A stretch of 64,000 nucleotides of DNA from NCBI RefSeq assembly GCF_945859685.1, contig NC_079148.1:144643133-144707132 (forward strand), given 5' to 3'. Position numbers and translations under genes: made by a program. Position 1 is the first letter of the stretch, and each line of letters starts with the position of its first letter. The notes under the pieces were generated by a model that was not told where the DNA came from, did no database searches, and saw nothing but the letters and a program-made list of their open reading frames with translations. Below are positions 1-10,240 of the stretch, piece by piece. Source of the stretch: Eupeodes corollae (lineage: Eukaryota; Arthropoda; Insecta; Diptera; Syrphidae).

Positions 1-138
1 CACGGAAATTGATTTTTTCATTCGATATGTTTTTTTTTTTAACATTTTTAACGTTTAATTTTGGTGGAAGATTTTCTAATGATCGAAAGTGGTTCTCCAT
101 GTCAATTATAACGGTATTTTTTTTGCTGGAACTTTTTA

Positions 139-1560
139 TTATATGTCGATATTGCTCAGCAGTGTAAAGGCTTCGTTTTTTCGTAACTCTTTTTCAAATC
201 TTCCAAAATCCCTGTCACTGTCAAGATAAGTATGGCCAACTTCAGGAAAATTGTGGTCAATCAGATCAAAATATTCCGTCAAAAAAAGGACTTGGTATAG
301 ACACAATAAAAAAAAAGTTTTTGTTTTGTCCAGGGCAAGAATCGGTCCATGCAATCAAATGTTTCCTCTTTTTGGCAATTTTACATTCTTGGAGGAATGT
401 ATAGAGTGCACTCATTACCTCGGTTCTTCCTCTGTCTGCAACATCTTCGGTCCAGGTTAACATATACGACATCTCCACATCGGAAGTAAAGACATGGATT
501 CCTAGATTATAAAACCACATCTGTCTCAAGTAAAATGCCTTAGACGGGGTTAAATTTTGTAAGGGCATTGTTTGCTGGAGGTCAAATGTAATATATAAGA
601 CGTTAGGATTGGACCAAGCTTTTCCGCGGTCAAATTTTTGACTTTGGAATCCAGACTTATAGCTGTTTTGGTGTTCAGATGAGTTTTCGCCAGAGTTACA
701 AATGCTACAAGTGTCACTTCTTGGTAAGCGGAAAGACAGATTGAATTCCGTGTTAAAAATTTGGCGGTAAAAATTGTTGGCTAACAAAATATTGGACATT
801 TTTCTCTTGTTCGACTCATTTTTCAATGTAAAGGCAATATAATGGCTCCCGGAAATTACGCCAGAATTTTTTTTGGAAAAAACTCCAGAAAATTCGTCAT
901 ACAAAATTCTGGCTTTTTTTCCTAGGAAAAAATCTAAAATTTTTCTGGCAAAATTTTGGAATTTCAGGCATTTTTTCCTAAAAATTTTCTGGCGTTGTTT
1001 TCCATTTACAGAAATGGAAAAAGGCAACAAAACAAATATTTGTAAAAAAGACCAAGACCAAAATTGATATTAGGAAATTAGTCCAGAATATATCAGTTGA
1101 TTTTCTGGCCTAATTTCCATTTTGGTTTCTGTTTTTTTTTTTTTTCATTTCTGCTTGGCACAATTACTAATACTTCTGGCTTATTTTCCACAAAAAATTC
1201 TGCTTCTTTTTTTAATTTGAAGCAGAAAACATTTTCAGGCGTTTTTCCAAAAAAAAAATTCTGGCGTAATTTCCGGGAGCCAATATAATTTAGATACATT
1301 TAACAAAGGTGAGAGATAAAGTTTATTTGGGTTTTTGTTACTTGAGTAGTAATATGCTCCAAAATATAGTCGACTGCATTATCGGATATTTTGTTTGATC
1401 GGTTGAAGTGCTGACCTCTTTTATCCAAAGGTGGAGCGAACTCACATTTTGCTTTGAAGAACGTCCAATTATGTCTTTCCAATTTGAAATAAGGAACACA
1501 TTGCACTCTTGCAAACTCGTGTGGAATTTGTGCCGACTGTAACATGGTATTCATATGCAA
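139..1560 (-). pseudogene. Broken DUF7869-like (transposon-type) gene
   Basis: Reading on the minus strand, the segment 1560-1300 carries DKRGQHFNRSNKI followed by an EHI motif. The segment after the MITE carries FNTEFNLSF, SDTCSICN, ITFDLQQTMPLQ, AFYLRQMWFYNLGIH and WTDSCPGQNKN, and a further frame (354-139) carries GHTYLDSDRDFGRFEK. This order matches arthropod multicopy proteins with the domain I know as DUF7869, whose FDLQQ and D-(S/N)-C-x-GQN motifs suggest an RNase H-like fold; a transposase function is inference. The copy is dead: a TAA lies just upstream of the MITE site (near 1300), a frameshift lies near 300-330, and a 438-bp MITE interrupts it. The first ~62 residues of the 1030-266 reading frame are MITE sequence, not gene. 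The true N-terminus upstream of 1560 is not seen. Confidence 0.6.
844..1281. mobile_element. 438-bp MITE with terminal inverted repeats and 8-bp target duplication
   Basis: The left end begins GGCTCCCGGAAATTACGCCA and the right end is its exact reverse complement. The match runs ~38 bp, broken only by a T-run of 8 versus 10. The element is flanked on both sides by AATATAAT (836-843 and 1282-1289). No transposase is encoded. Inside are many copies of YTCTGGC or its complement (near 859, 906, 943, 986, 1103, 1172, 1258), resembling subterminal transposase-binding repeats. An 8-bp target duplication is the habit of hAT and P-type elements, so a non-autonomous hAT-like element is the best guess; the TIR itself I do not recognise. 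It sits inside the DUF7869-like gene, so it is younger than that gene's arrival. Confidence 0.85.
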
Positions 1561-2039
1561 AGTTTTATTGCTTAAGGGTATTTTTCTTTACTCGACTTGT
1601 TGATTTTCTTGTTATGCTTTTAAACAGTAGAACGTTCTTAGCATTAATGTCGAGTGAATAAAAGCTTGATATAAAACAAATTGAAATTAAATTCAAAAAT
1701 ACAAAATCAATATAAAAAACAAAGAAACATTTCAAAAATGTTTTCCAAAGCGTCTAAACCAAAAACACAAATCAGAAATATTACTGAAATGTTTTTTTTT
1801 TTTAAACGGGTAATATTTTAAAACGTTTTTTAAACAATGCTTCCTGAAATATTTTTTGGTGTGGACATACTTTTAGAAAATGATAAACAAAACTGTCGTC
1901 TTTGTGCTTCGAACGTGATTTTGTCTTCACTTTAGATTACAGTCTACAGAATCGCTCCCGTCCTTAATTTTCTAAATGTTTTCTAATAAACGTCAAAATG
2001 AATTGTTAATACAAATTGTTGGAGGCAAAAGATGAATGA
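1561..2039. other. AT-rich spacer
   Basis: No coding or structural feature seen. It separates the broken DUF7869-like gene from the RT remnant. Confidence 0.5.
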
Positions 2040-3150
2040 TGATGATTTGATAAAATCTCAAGAAAATTGCTTATCTGCAAACTACATATAATAGGAGTTT
2101 TGACAAAACTTGTAAGCTTGATAGAAGCCATATACTCCAACATTAAATCAGCTGTTTGGACGGGAGAAGAGCTCTCTGAATATTTTGAGCTACTTTTTGG
2201 AGCCAATCGGGATGCTTGGTATCACCGTTGCTTTTCAAAATGTATATAAAAGATTTGCATGAATCTTCAGAAGGATTCGTTATTGACTTGTTCAATATAA
2301 GGTTGTTGCTTTATGCAGACGATATATTTATTCTGGCGGATGATGTCACGATCTTGCAGCAGAAGATAACGCAACTGGAATGTTACTGCATTAAATGGAG
2401 CCTAGAAGTAAATCTATCTAAATCCGAGATAATGGTGTTCAGAAATGGTGGAAGGTTATTTCGTCAAGAAAATTGGACATTAAATGGAGAAAGAATTCGA
2501 ATCGTCTCCAACTGTACTTACTTAGGTGTTTTACTCCAAACTACTCTTTGGCAATGGAAACTGGGGCGGAGGACGGACATTACTATACTCTTGATCTTCA
2601 CCTCAGATATATATCAAAAACAATATTTGAATACAGTGCAACAAGACTATACCGCATCAGCTAACAAAAAAACTTTTGAGGGGAAAATTGTTCTGGGTAA
2701 AGGAATTGAACAATCTTGGATATTGTTTTGGATATTGTGTTGTTTTGAAAGGTCTATTTCACAAATTGATTGGATCCACAAAGGCAACGATTTGTTACGG
2801 CTGTTGAAATCAGAGGGTCAACAAGAAAACCTACGAAGTGCATCTGAGAGCAGTAAGCGCATCTACAAACATCTGGATCATTTAAGAGAACAGATTTACA
2901 TTTACAATGGTTTCAAACTGAACAAGATCATCTTTATTTTTAAGGCAAGATGTGATTTAATCAAGCTTAATGGAAACGGATTTGGCCAGAACGAATCGTC
3001 ATTATGTACTGTGTGCAGCTTAAGGGAGGAAGAAATATCCAGCACTTCTTGGGCAGATGTCCGGGTTTAAAGGAATTAAGGATGGCCTTCCTTGGGATTG
3101 TATAGTTAACAGACGCGGAAATAATTCAGGTGCTCAATGGAAAAAACAGC
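2040..3150 (+). mobile_element. Non-LTR retrotransposon RT remnant (clade unresolved)
   Basis: Translated pieces in two frames give a reverse transcriptase core. An upstream piece is around IKSAVWTGEELSEYFEL (2140-2200). After a frameshift near 2200-2216 come SPLLFKMYIKDL, the catalytic LLYADDI box at about 2307-2330, LEVNLSKSEIMVF and the YLGV thumb motif near 2520. After a second frameshift near 3040 a C-terminal zinc-knuckle is visible: LCTVCS followed by HFLGRCPGLKELR. The central box is YADD, as in active RTs, but both frameshifts and the missing fingers domain and endonuclease make it dead. The terminal CxxC-H-C knuckle places it among non-LTR elements; I cannot assign the clade. No poly-A tail is evident and the 3' end is set loosely. 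Confidence 0.75.
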
Positions 3151-3839
3151 ACCAATTTTGAAGGACTTTTATCACTGTAGCCTTACCATACCGAAATGAA
3201 CTTGTGAGAGACTATAACCATTACAAAATTATCACCAAATTTTAATTTAAAAATTATAATTGTTATAGAATGTACGTATAATTAACTACCCGACAGACGA
3301 CGTTTGTCAATGTCGTAAGTTTTGCATTTTTAACTTCAAAAGAAACTTTTATTTGAAAATGTTAACTTCGAAATATTAAGTTTTAAATAAAAACATTTTA
3401 CACATACAAAGAAATATGCAAGACACAATTCTATTTGCATTAGAAAAAATGTCTTTTATGCTGAACAAAAACTATTTTCATCAAAACAAAAAATATTTTA
3501 AGCAAATGTATTTTTTATTACACAACACAAAGTTAAAATTCGAATTCTTTAAAACAAAACTTCATTTAAAATTCGTAAATTGTTGAAAAAATTGTATTTT
3601 TTATAAGAAAAAATGAAATGTTAGTTTAAATATTTGTCAAATGTCCAACAAATTGAATTAAATTTGTATTTTGAATTAAAACTTTGTAATGCAAATACAT
3701 TTTTATTTTAACTTTTTCGTATGCATACAAAGTTTTTCACATCACTGATTCTTTTAATACTCACGTGAAATAAAATTTGTAAGTTTTTTATAAATTTAAA
3801 TAGTAGTTAAATTATTGACAACCTCAGTAGCAAATATTC
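3151..3839. other. AT-rich spacer
   Basis: Very AT-rich, with runs like AAAATTTGTAA and TTTGAATTAAA. No open frame worth calling. It may be the eroded 3' part of the neighbouring repeats. Confidence 0.4.
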
Positions 3840-4230
3840 AAAATACTGTTTTTCACAATCCTGTATTAAAACAAACTCTGTGTATGATACTGTCTGGTCA
3901 AAATGCTGTATGTCCTTAATTCTGTATTTCAAAACCATGTAAACTTAAAATACTCTATGACAAAGCACTGTATGAACAATATATTGTATTTCATTATACT
4001 GTATCCCTGCTTTTCTTTCTTAAAACAAAATACTGTATACTTAAAAAGTGTATTTTTGAAAGTTATGTTATTTAATTATCTGTAGAATAAATTTACAACA
4101 CGATTTTTGTCTTTCAAAATGTTTGGAGTGTTTATTGAAGTACAGAATTTTGTCGTACATAATTTTATTCATACAGAAATTTGACAATATTTTGACATTT
4201 ATTTATGACTCATACAGTATTTCGACCCCA
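3840..4230. repeat. Short degenerate CTGTAT repeats switching to ATACAG
   Basis: CTGTAT or near variants recur about every 15-30 bp from 3845 to 4085, often as TACTGTAT or TCTGTATTT. From about 4140 to 4220 the same word appears in the opposite orientation (TACAGAA, ATACAGTATTTCGACC), so the block has an imperfect fold-back layout. GTCAAAATGCTGTAT near 3898 pairs roughly with ATACAGTATTTCGAC near 4213. Origin unknown. Confidence 0.5.
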
Positions 4231-4239
4231 ATACCAATT

Positions 4240-5400
4240 TGACGGGTATTAATTTTGCGTGAATAACACGTTTTTGAATACATTTTCCAAAAAGAGGCTG
4301 GGATGCGACCCACACTGATAACTTCCCATCCCGTCTGTAGATTTTTCTTGCCTTAAAGGTTTGTAGGTTTTCGTGCCGTGTTAATAAAAGTTGTCAGTTA
4401 AGTTATTCTTAAAAATTTTTAAAGTACCAACAATATTTTTCGTATAAAGAAATAGTTTAGTTTGAAAATTTAGTTTTGTTAAATAGATTTTTAATCGCAA
4501 ACAAATTTTTAACAATTTTAGTAACATTTCTTAATTTTTACAAATGTTTGTAAATTTTATTTTTGTATGAAAGAACGGGCTGTTGGATTTAAAAAAAAAA
4601 AAAAACTACTGAATATCGAAAACAATATTTTCTGTGGAAAAAAAATAAATTGCAAGCCAATATTTTTAATTTTGGAAAAGATATTTCGAGTCGAAATTCA
4701 ATTTTTATTAACTTTGAGCACTGTGTTTTTTAGAGTAAAAACTGTCAATTCGATATTTCTTAAAATCTTACCAGATATCAAAAACGTAACTTTTCGTTGC
4801 ACAAAATTGTTTTGCAGATAAAATAATTTTTTATTCGTAAAATTTTGTAGGTGACATATTTTTTTTTTGATCTTTTTATTTGTAAAAAAAAAACGTAAAT
4901 TGGATTTTTTTTTTCAAAACATATACTTGTTTGGTATCACGTTACAATATATTATAGGAAATTGATTTCAAGTCTCTAGCGTCATTGGTTCGTAAGCTAT
5001 TTAGGGTTAACCAAAATGTTCACCTTTTTTTAAAACTGCTATGGTAAAAAAACGACAAACTCAATTTTCTTGAGAGCCTTTTCTGTATCTGTATCTTTCT
5101 GCATTATTATGACAAAATGTATTTGAATTCGATATTCCTTCTGGTTCTTAAGCTATGGACTACAAACAAAAAATAGCGAACGTACGTACACACTCACGCG
5201 CAGACATCTTTCTAAAAGTCTTTTATTTCGACTCTAGGGACCTTGAAACGTCGAGAAATGTAAAAATTTTCAATTTGACAAATCGGACCCAATACAATAA
5301 CTTCCTCTTGGAAATTAAAAATAGTGAAATATTAGAAGTTTATATCTTGAAATTTTATATAATACTCGACAAATTTTTAGATGACATTTAAAAATTTGAA
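4240..5400 (+). repeat. AT-rich dispersed repeat, family A, copy 1
   Basis: This stretch matches 33490-34830 in the same order. Shared blocks include GATGCG(A)CCCACACTGATAAC followed by CCCGTCTGT and TTTGTAGGTTTTCGTG (4302-4376), AAAGAAATAGTTTAGTTTGA (4447), TCAAGTCTCTAGCGT and the ending AACCAAAATGTTCACC (near 5010). The tail 5200-5290 (CTCTAGGGACCTTGAAA..., then AATACAATAACTTCC) recurs in weaker form near 10890 and 44000-44060. No TIRs or coding motif found. An old transposon or satellite-like element of unknown class is likely. Confidence 0.65.
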
Positions 5401-7936
5401 ATAATATTGTTGAAGACTTCTGACAACTGCTGAAAATTTTCTTATGTTCAATAAATCTTCTGCGGGAACCTCAAATTGAACATGGAAACAAACTGACAAC
5501 AACATTTTAAAACCTTTGAACAAAGACTGACAACGGTGTGAACAGAAAATTTTTAATAGTACGCTTATTTTCAGCTTTATTTCGACACCTGATCCAATAA
5601 TAGTCTAAATTAAGCTGAATCAATCCGACTATTTAAAAATCTGTTATTTAAATGTCAATATCGAAGCAGTGCGTAAAAGTGGTTTTGAAAACCTTTCAGG
5701 AATGTCAAAAGTTTTCATCTACAATCGACAATCTTTCATTACTTTTGTGACATTAAAAGTTTTCAAAGTCAAAGTATTCCGTCATTTTGGAACACCCTTT
5801 GAAATCAAAATCAATACCTTCTGAAAGTTACAATGAAACACAATTCACAATCCCAAAGTGTAACCATTAAAAAATCCATTAACAAAAATCGCATTAAAGC
5901 AGAACGATATTATGATTTATTAATAATGCATATCGAAGCAAAACAAACTTGAGGAGAGACAGGAATCTTTCGGTATCATCTAAATCATACCGCTTTTAAT
6001 ATTCTACTTCTTATATAATCACACGTTTCTATATTAATTTTTTCACAGACATCAGAATAGTTCTTCGTTTCTTCGAATTAATAATACTTGTCTCTGAAAG
6101 TACTCGAATATATCATCTCTCCGTATATTCACTCCACGCTAAGATACGATCAGCCCTCATAACATACATCAACTTTATCGTTCACTAAACGATCATTAAA
6201 CAAAAAACTGACCTTACCCCACCCCCACGTGCCATATCATATTCGTCCGCGTGTCGGTCGCGTCTCGTAGCGTCTTTCAGCTACATCGTTCTATAGTATA
6301 GAGGAGAATATGTGCAATCTTATGCATTCTAGAAAAATTATGACTTAACGCCATAAAAACCATAAACAACAAAAAAAAAAAAAATTAAATAAAACTCAAA
6401 ACAGACATTAGCCTTGTTAGTTTGGAAAATGGGATTCGAGGCAGCGATTATACAGAACAAGGGAAATGAAAATTATAAGAAAACATTTTTACAGAACATT
6501 CAAACAACTGTTTATTACCAATAGAACGACGACGACGATTTTAGAGACGAAGAAAATTAAAGAAAAAAGGGGGAAAATCGTGCTGTAAAAACACAGGTTT
6601 TTAAAAATAAACCTTGTAATCTGAAGACCGTTGTGTATCGCAGGGACAAAAAGTTTGTAATGGGAAGTTTATTTTCTTTCTTTTTTTAAAACGTGTGAAT
6701 ATTGTTTTTGTTAGTATCTGTATTGATTTTCTTTTTGTGCTACAATGTTTCTTATATGATAATTCAATTTTCCAACAATGTGTGAACTTTTGATAACTTT
6801 TTGAACTCATCTTTTTTTTTTAAAATGTGCTCTATAAAGAAAATAATGAATTTTCTTTCGAAAATGAGTTAAGATTCCAAAATCATTTGTTTGTTTATTA
6901 ATTTATTTATTATTGAGGGGACACATGCACACATTTGTTCATAAATAGAAACATTAAACATTTGTTTCAATGTAATTTCAAAATCATCATCAGAATCGAG
7001 AATGAGTAATTCAATTATAGAGTAGAGGTGATCTCACATATAGAGGGATCTCGGCGGACTGCAGTAGCAGCTTGAAAACGAGGAGGGATAAGCAAGCACA
7101 TGAATATCAAAATCAACATTCAACATCGTAGCCAGAGTAATTTTATAGCAAAAGCCAAATGTGATGCTTTGCTCTCTCGAATACTATAAAATAAACAATA
7201 ATCATCAATTTTAATTTAAAGGTCATTCTGGTTAAATTGATATACATTTTATTTTTATTTCAGTCAGTCAGATACTTTTTTTTAAATTTTTATTTTCATT
7301 GTTTGCTCACAATAAGAACGATTAATATGAATTTGATTCGTCAAGGTAGAAAGAAAGTTCAGGATCAGCAGCACACGATCAAGAAATACAAAAACAATGA
7401 TTACACATAAATTGACGTGAGTGATGTGTGATTACTTTTTTGATGTATTTATGAATTTGCAATAATTATTTTTATAATTTTTAAAATTTTTTTCTTTTGC
7501 AAACAATAGAAATTTTAGCTATATTCTTTTGTTATGATCTTGACGATGATGATGATGATGATGGTAGATTTATTTTTAAAATATTACTTCAGAAATTTTG
7601 GGTTTGTGACTTAGTTTTGAAGAAATTAGTTAAGGTGATAGTAAGACTTTTAGTGCTTTTTTTGATAAAATAAATTAAATGTTGCTATAAAAAACATGAG
7701 CAACATTTCTAGAACTGACCTCAATTAAATACAAAAAGGAAATGCAAGGTTATGACCTACGCACTTTGGTGTTTTAGTTCCATGGGTTTAAAGTCTTTTA
7801 AGATTTATCACTTTATTTAAAATGTGAGATATCTTTGAGTCCTGGTAGCATCAAAGTTGAATATTTTGTTGCATGAGCTAATACCTGTAATTATCTTATC
7901 TTTATACATACATATAACAATGTTTATTAAAAAAAT
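5401..7936. other. Non-coding AT-rich stretch
   Basis: No supported gene. A GC-richer spot at about 6215-6320 (CACGTG, CGTGTCGGTCGCGTCTCG) could be regulatory but lacks a clear core promoter. A GAT microsatellite lies at 7545-7563. The small frames here lack any domain signal. Confidence 0.5.
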
Positions 7937-9500
7937 GTGCGTAAAACTATGTCTTCTTCGGTTCCGACGCTCGTTTCCAATGACATTCCATATGTAAGCT
8001 CGATTGATAAAGCCAATTTGCTTGCAGCACAGGGTGCTGTTAATTCGATGCTGCCAGTGAGTGACTTGAATCCGCCTGTAATTAAAAGCGTAGATAATTC
8101 TATGGGACGAATCTTCTTTCGGACTTCTTCAGTACTAGAGTACTAAAAAATCCTGACATTTACAAATCCGCTGGTTTAGACAGTATCCCTGCTATTGTTT
8201 TGAAGAGGTGTGCTTTTACTGGTCTCTTTCCGAATGGATGGAAAACAGCATTATTCCAGCCTGTCCCTAAAAAAGGCGAACCCTCCTCCCCCTCTAACTA
8301 TCGTCCAATTGCACTTACGTCCCTTCTTTCCAAGGGCATGGAAACGCTGATCCGTTTTTAGCTTAAGAAATATCTTGAAGAGCGGAAGCTTCTTACTGAC
8401 CGGCAGTATGGCTTTCGTTGTAATAGGTCCACTGGTGATCTCATAGTTTATCTCAACAAACAGTGGAACAAATCCTTGCATCGTCTTGGAGAAAGTAAGA
8501 TTATTGCACTCGATATTTCAAAGGCATTTGACAGAGTTTGGCACCAAGCTCTCTTATCGAAAATGCGTGCATTTTGTATTGATGAATATCTTTTTAGCTG
8601 GGTTAGAAATTTCCTTTAGAACCGTTCAATTCATGTTATATTTGACGGGTTCAAATCTGATATTCATTATATAGATGCTGGTGTGCCTCAAGGCTCCGTT
8701 TTGTCTCCGACACTCTTCCTTATTTTTATAAATGATCTTTTGTCTGAAACTTTTAACCCACTAAATTGTTTCGCGGATGACAGTACCTCTCATCCTTGTT
8801 CTTCGGATGTAGACTACCAAAGGCAGCATATAATAAGCTCATTAAATTCTGATCTTCACAGCGTTGTACAATGAGAAATAAAAAACAGTGTAGAATTGTA
8901 TGCTTTGTAAACTCAGTATTTTCTACTACCGCGAAAGCGTAACCCTCCTTAATGAAACTATCCATGAATAGTACTTGCACCGCAGAGACTAAACAGCTTT
9001 GAGTCCTAGGTATGTTCGTTGCAAACCACTTGTTGTGGAGTGATCACATATTTGATATCGCCAAAAATCCTGCTAAGTGTTTAGGTTTTCTTTGAAGATG
9101 CAAGAAATTTTTTACCCCTTCTGATTTGGCTGAAATTTACAAAGCCTACATTCGTTCAAACCTTGAGTACCATTCCCATATTTGGGCAATTGATCCTATA
9201 ACCCACTTGAGTCTCTTGGACAGAATTTAAAAGAGAGCTCTAAAAATGATAGGTGACCGTAGTCGAACTGAAACTTTTGCATCTCTCGAGCACCGTCGTA
9301 AGGTTTAATGTCTCTCATTATTTGATCGCTACTTCCATAAGCAATGCTCTAATGAAATAGCCAGTTACATTCCTACACTCAAACAATTCAACCGTAATAC
9401 TCGTTCCTTTAGGAATGCCCATCAGTTTACCCTTGAGCCCAATTTCTTACGTACTGTAAAGTACAGAGATTCTTTTTTTAGTCGCACTACACGAATGTGA
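7937..9500 (+). mobile_element. CR1-like non-LTR retrotransposon RT pseudogene, copy A
   Basis: In shifting frames the order of RT motifs is clear: IDKANLLA and NPPVIKSVDNSMG (7990-8110), KSAGLDSIPAIVLKRC (8165-8210), NGWKTALFQPVPKKG, NYRPIALTSLL, DRQYGFRCNRSTGDL, IALDISKAFDRVWH (8505-8545), AGVPQGSVLSPTLFLIFIND (8670-8740), FADDS (near 8770) and a C-terminal SLEHRRK...TLEPNFLRTVKYRDSFF (9285-9480). Compared with copy B at 49.2-50.8 kb it has lost about 40 codons between KRCA and NGWKT, and it ends abruptly near 9500. It carries many stops and frameshifts. The motif wording is CR1/L2-like. The endonuclease domain is absent (5' truncation, normal for such elements). Confidence 0.85.
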
Positions 9501-9544
9501 AATACCAGACTTAATATTTTTTTTTATTTTTAAAAACTAACAAA

Positions 9545-10240
9545 AATACAGCTCTAATGGAGATGGCGCAACAGTTTAATATTCACCTTTGCTGGGTGCA
9601 AGGCCATAGAGACATTCAAGGTAACTGTGAGGCAGATGAACTCGCCAGGAACGGTACAGTACAGCCCATCCTACCACGTTTGGCAAGTACTGGCATACCA
9701 ATCGCTACTTGTAAACTGCTGCTAATGCAAGACGCTGTGAGGAGGGCAGGCACCAGGTGGAAAAACATCACCACGTGTCAAGCCACAAAAAACATTTGGC
9801 CAACACTGGATTTAAAATGTTAAAGCTGTTTGCTCTCTCTAAGCAGATCGCATATAAGCTCGATAATAGGTGTCATAACCGGACACTGTCTAATAGGAAA
9901 GCACGCCACGAGACAAGGCGTATTCTCAAATGACTTTTGCAGAAGCTGTATGGACGAGGAAGAGGAAGAAACGGTTCTTCTTCTTCTCTGCACATGCCCT
10001 GCTCTAGCTCGAAAACGCAAGAATTACCTAGGAAAATTGATCTTTTAAGATCTAAACGATCTAAATCATATTGGTATAATCAGCCTCTCACGTTTCGTAA
10101 GGGACTCAAGCTGGTTCCATTGAGCTTAGGAGGAAGCCTCAAGATTCATGTGGTATCACAATGGGCCATTAAACTGGCCTAAGTGTGTCCGTTTCCATCT
10201 TGGATAGCCACTATAACCCAACCTAACCTAACCTAACGTA
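9545..10240 (+). mobile_element. LOA-like non-LTR element: RNase H and C-terminal knuckle, copy A
   Basis: The frame 9557-9823 contains WVQGHRDIQGNCEADELARN, the end of an RNase H domain with its last catalytic Asp region. After a stop and frame change, 9830-10048 contains IIGVITGHCLIGKHA, FCRSCMDEEEEETVLLLLC and CPALARKR, a zinc-knuckle C-terminus typical of LOA/I-group retrotransposons. The 3' untranslated end is marked by GTGTCCG...AACCCAACCTAACCTAACCTAACG at about 10186-10234, so it ends in (CCTAA)n. A shorter copy of the same 3' region is at 40765-41050. The RT part is missing. It directly follows CR1-like copy A, which is an unrelated element. Confidence 0.75.

Noticed and set aside
266..1030. 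A continuous 254-residue minus-strand frame as one protein
   Set aside because: About 62 residues at its start are translated MITE sequence, including the apparent SHY motif at the junction. Only the downstream part is gene-derived.
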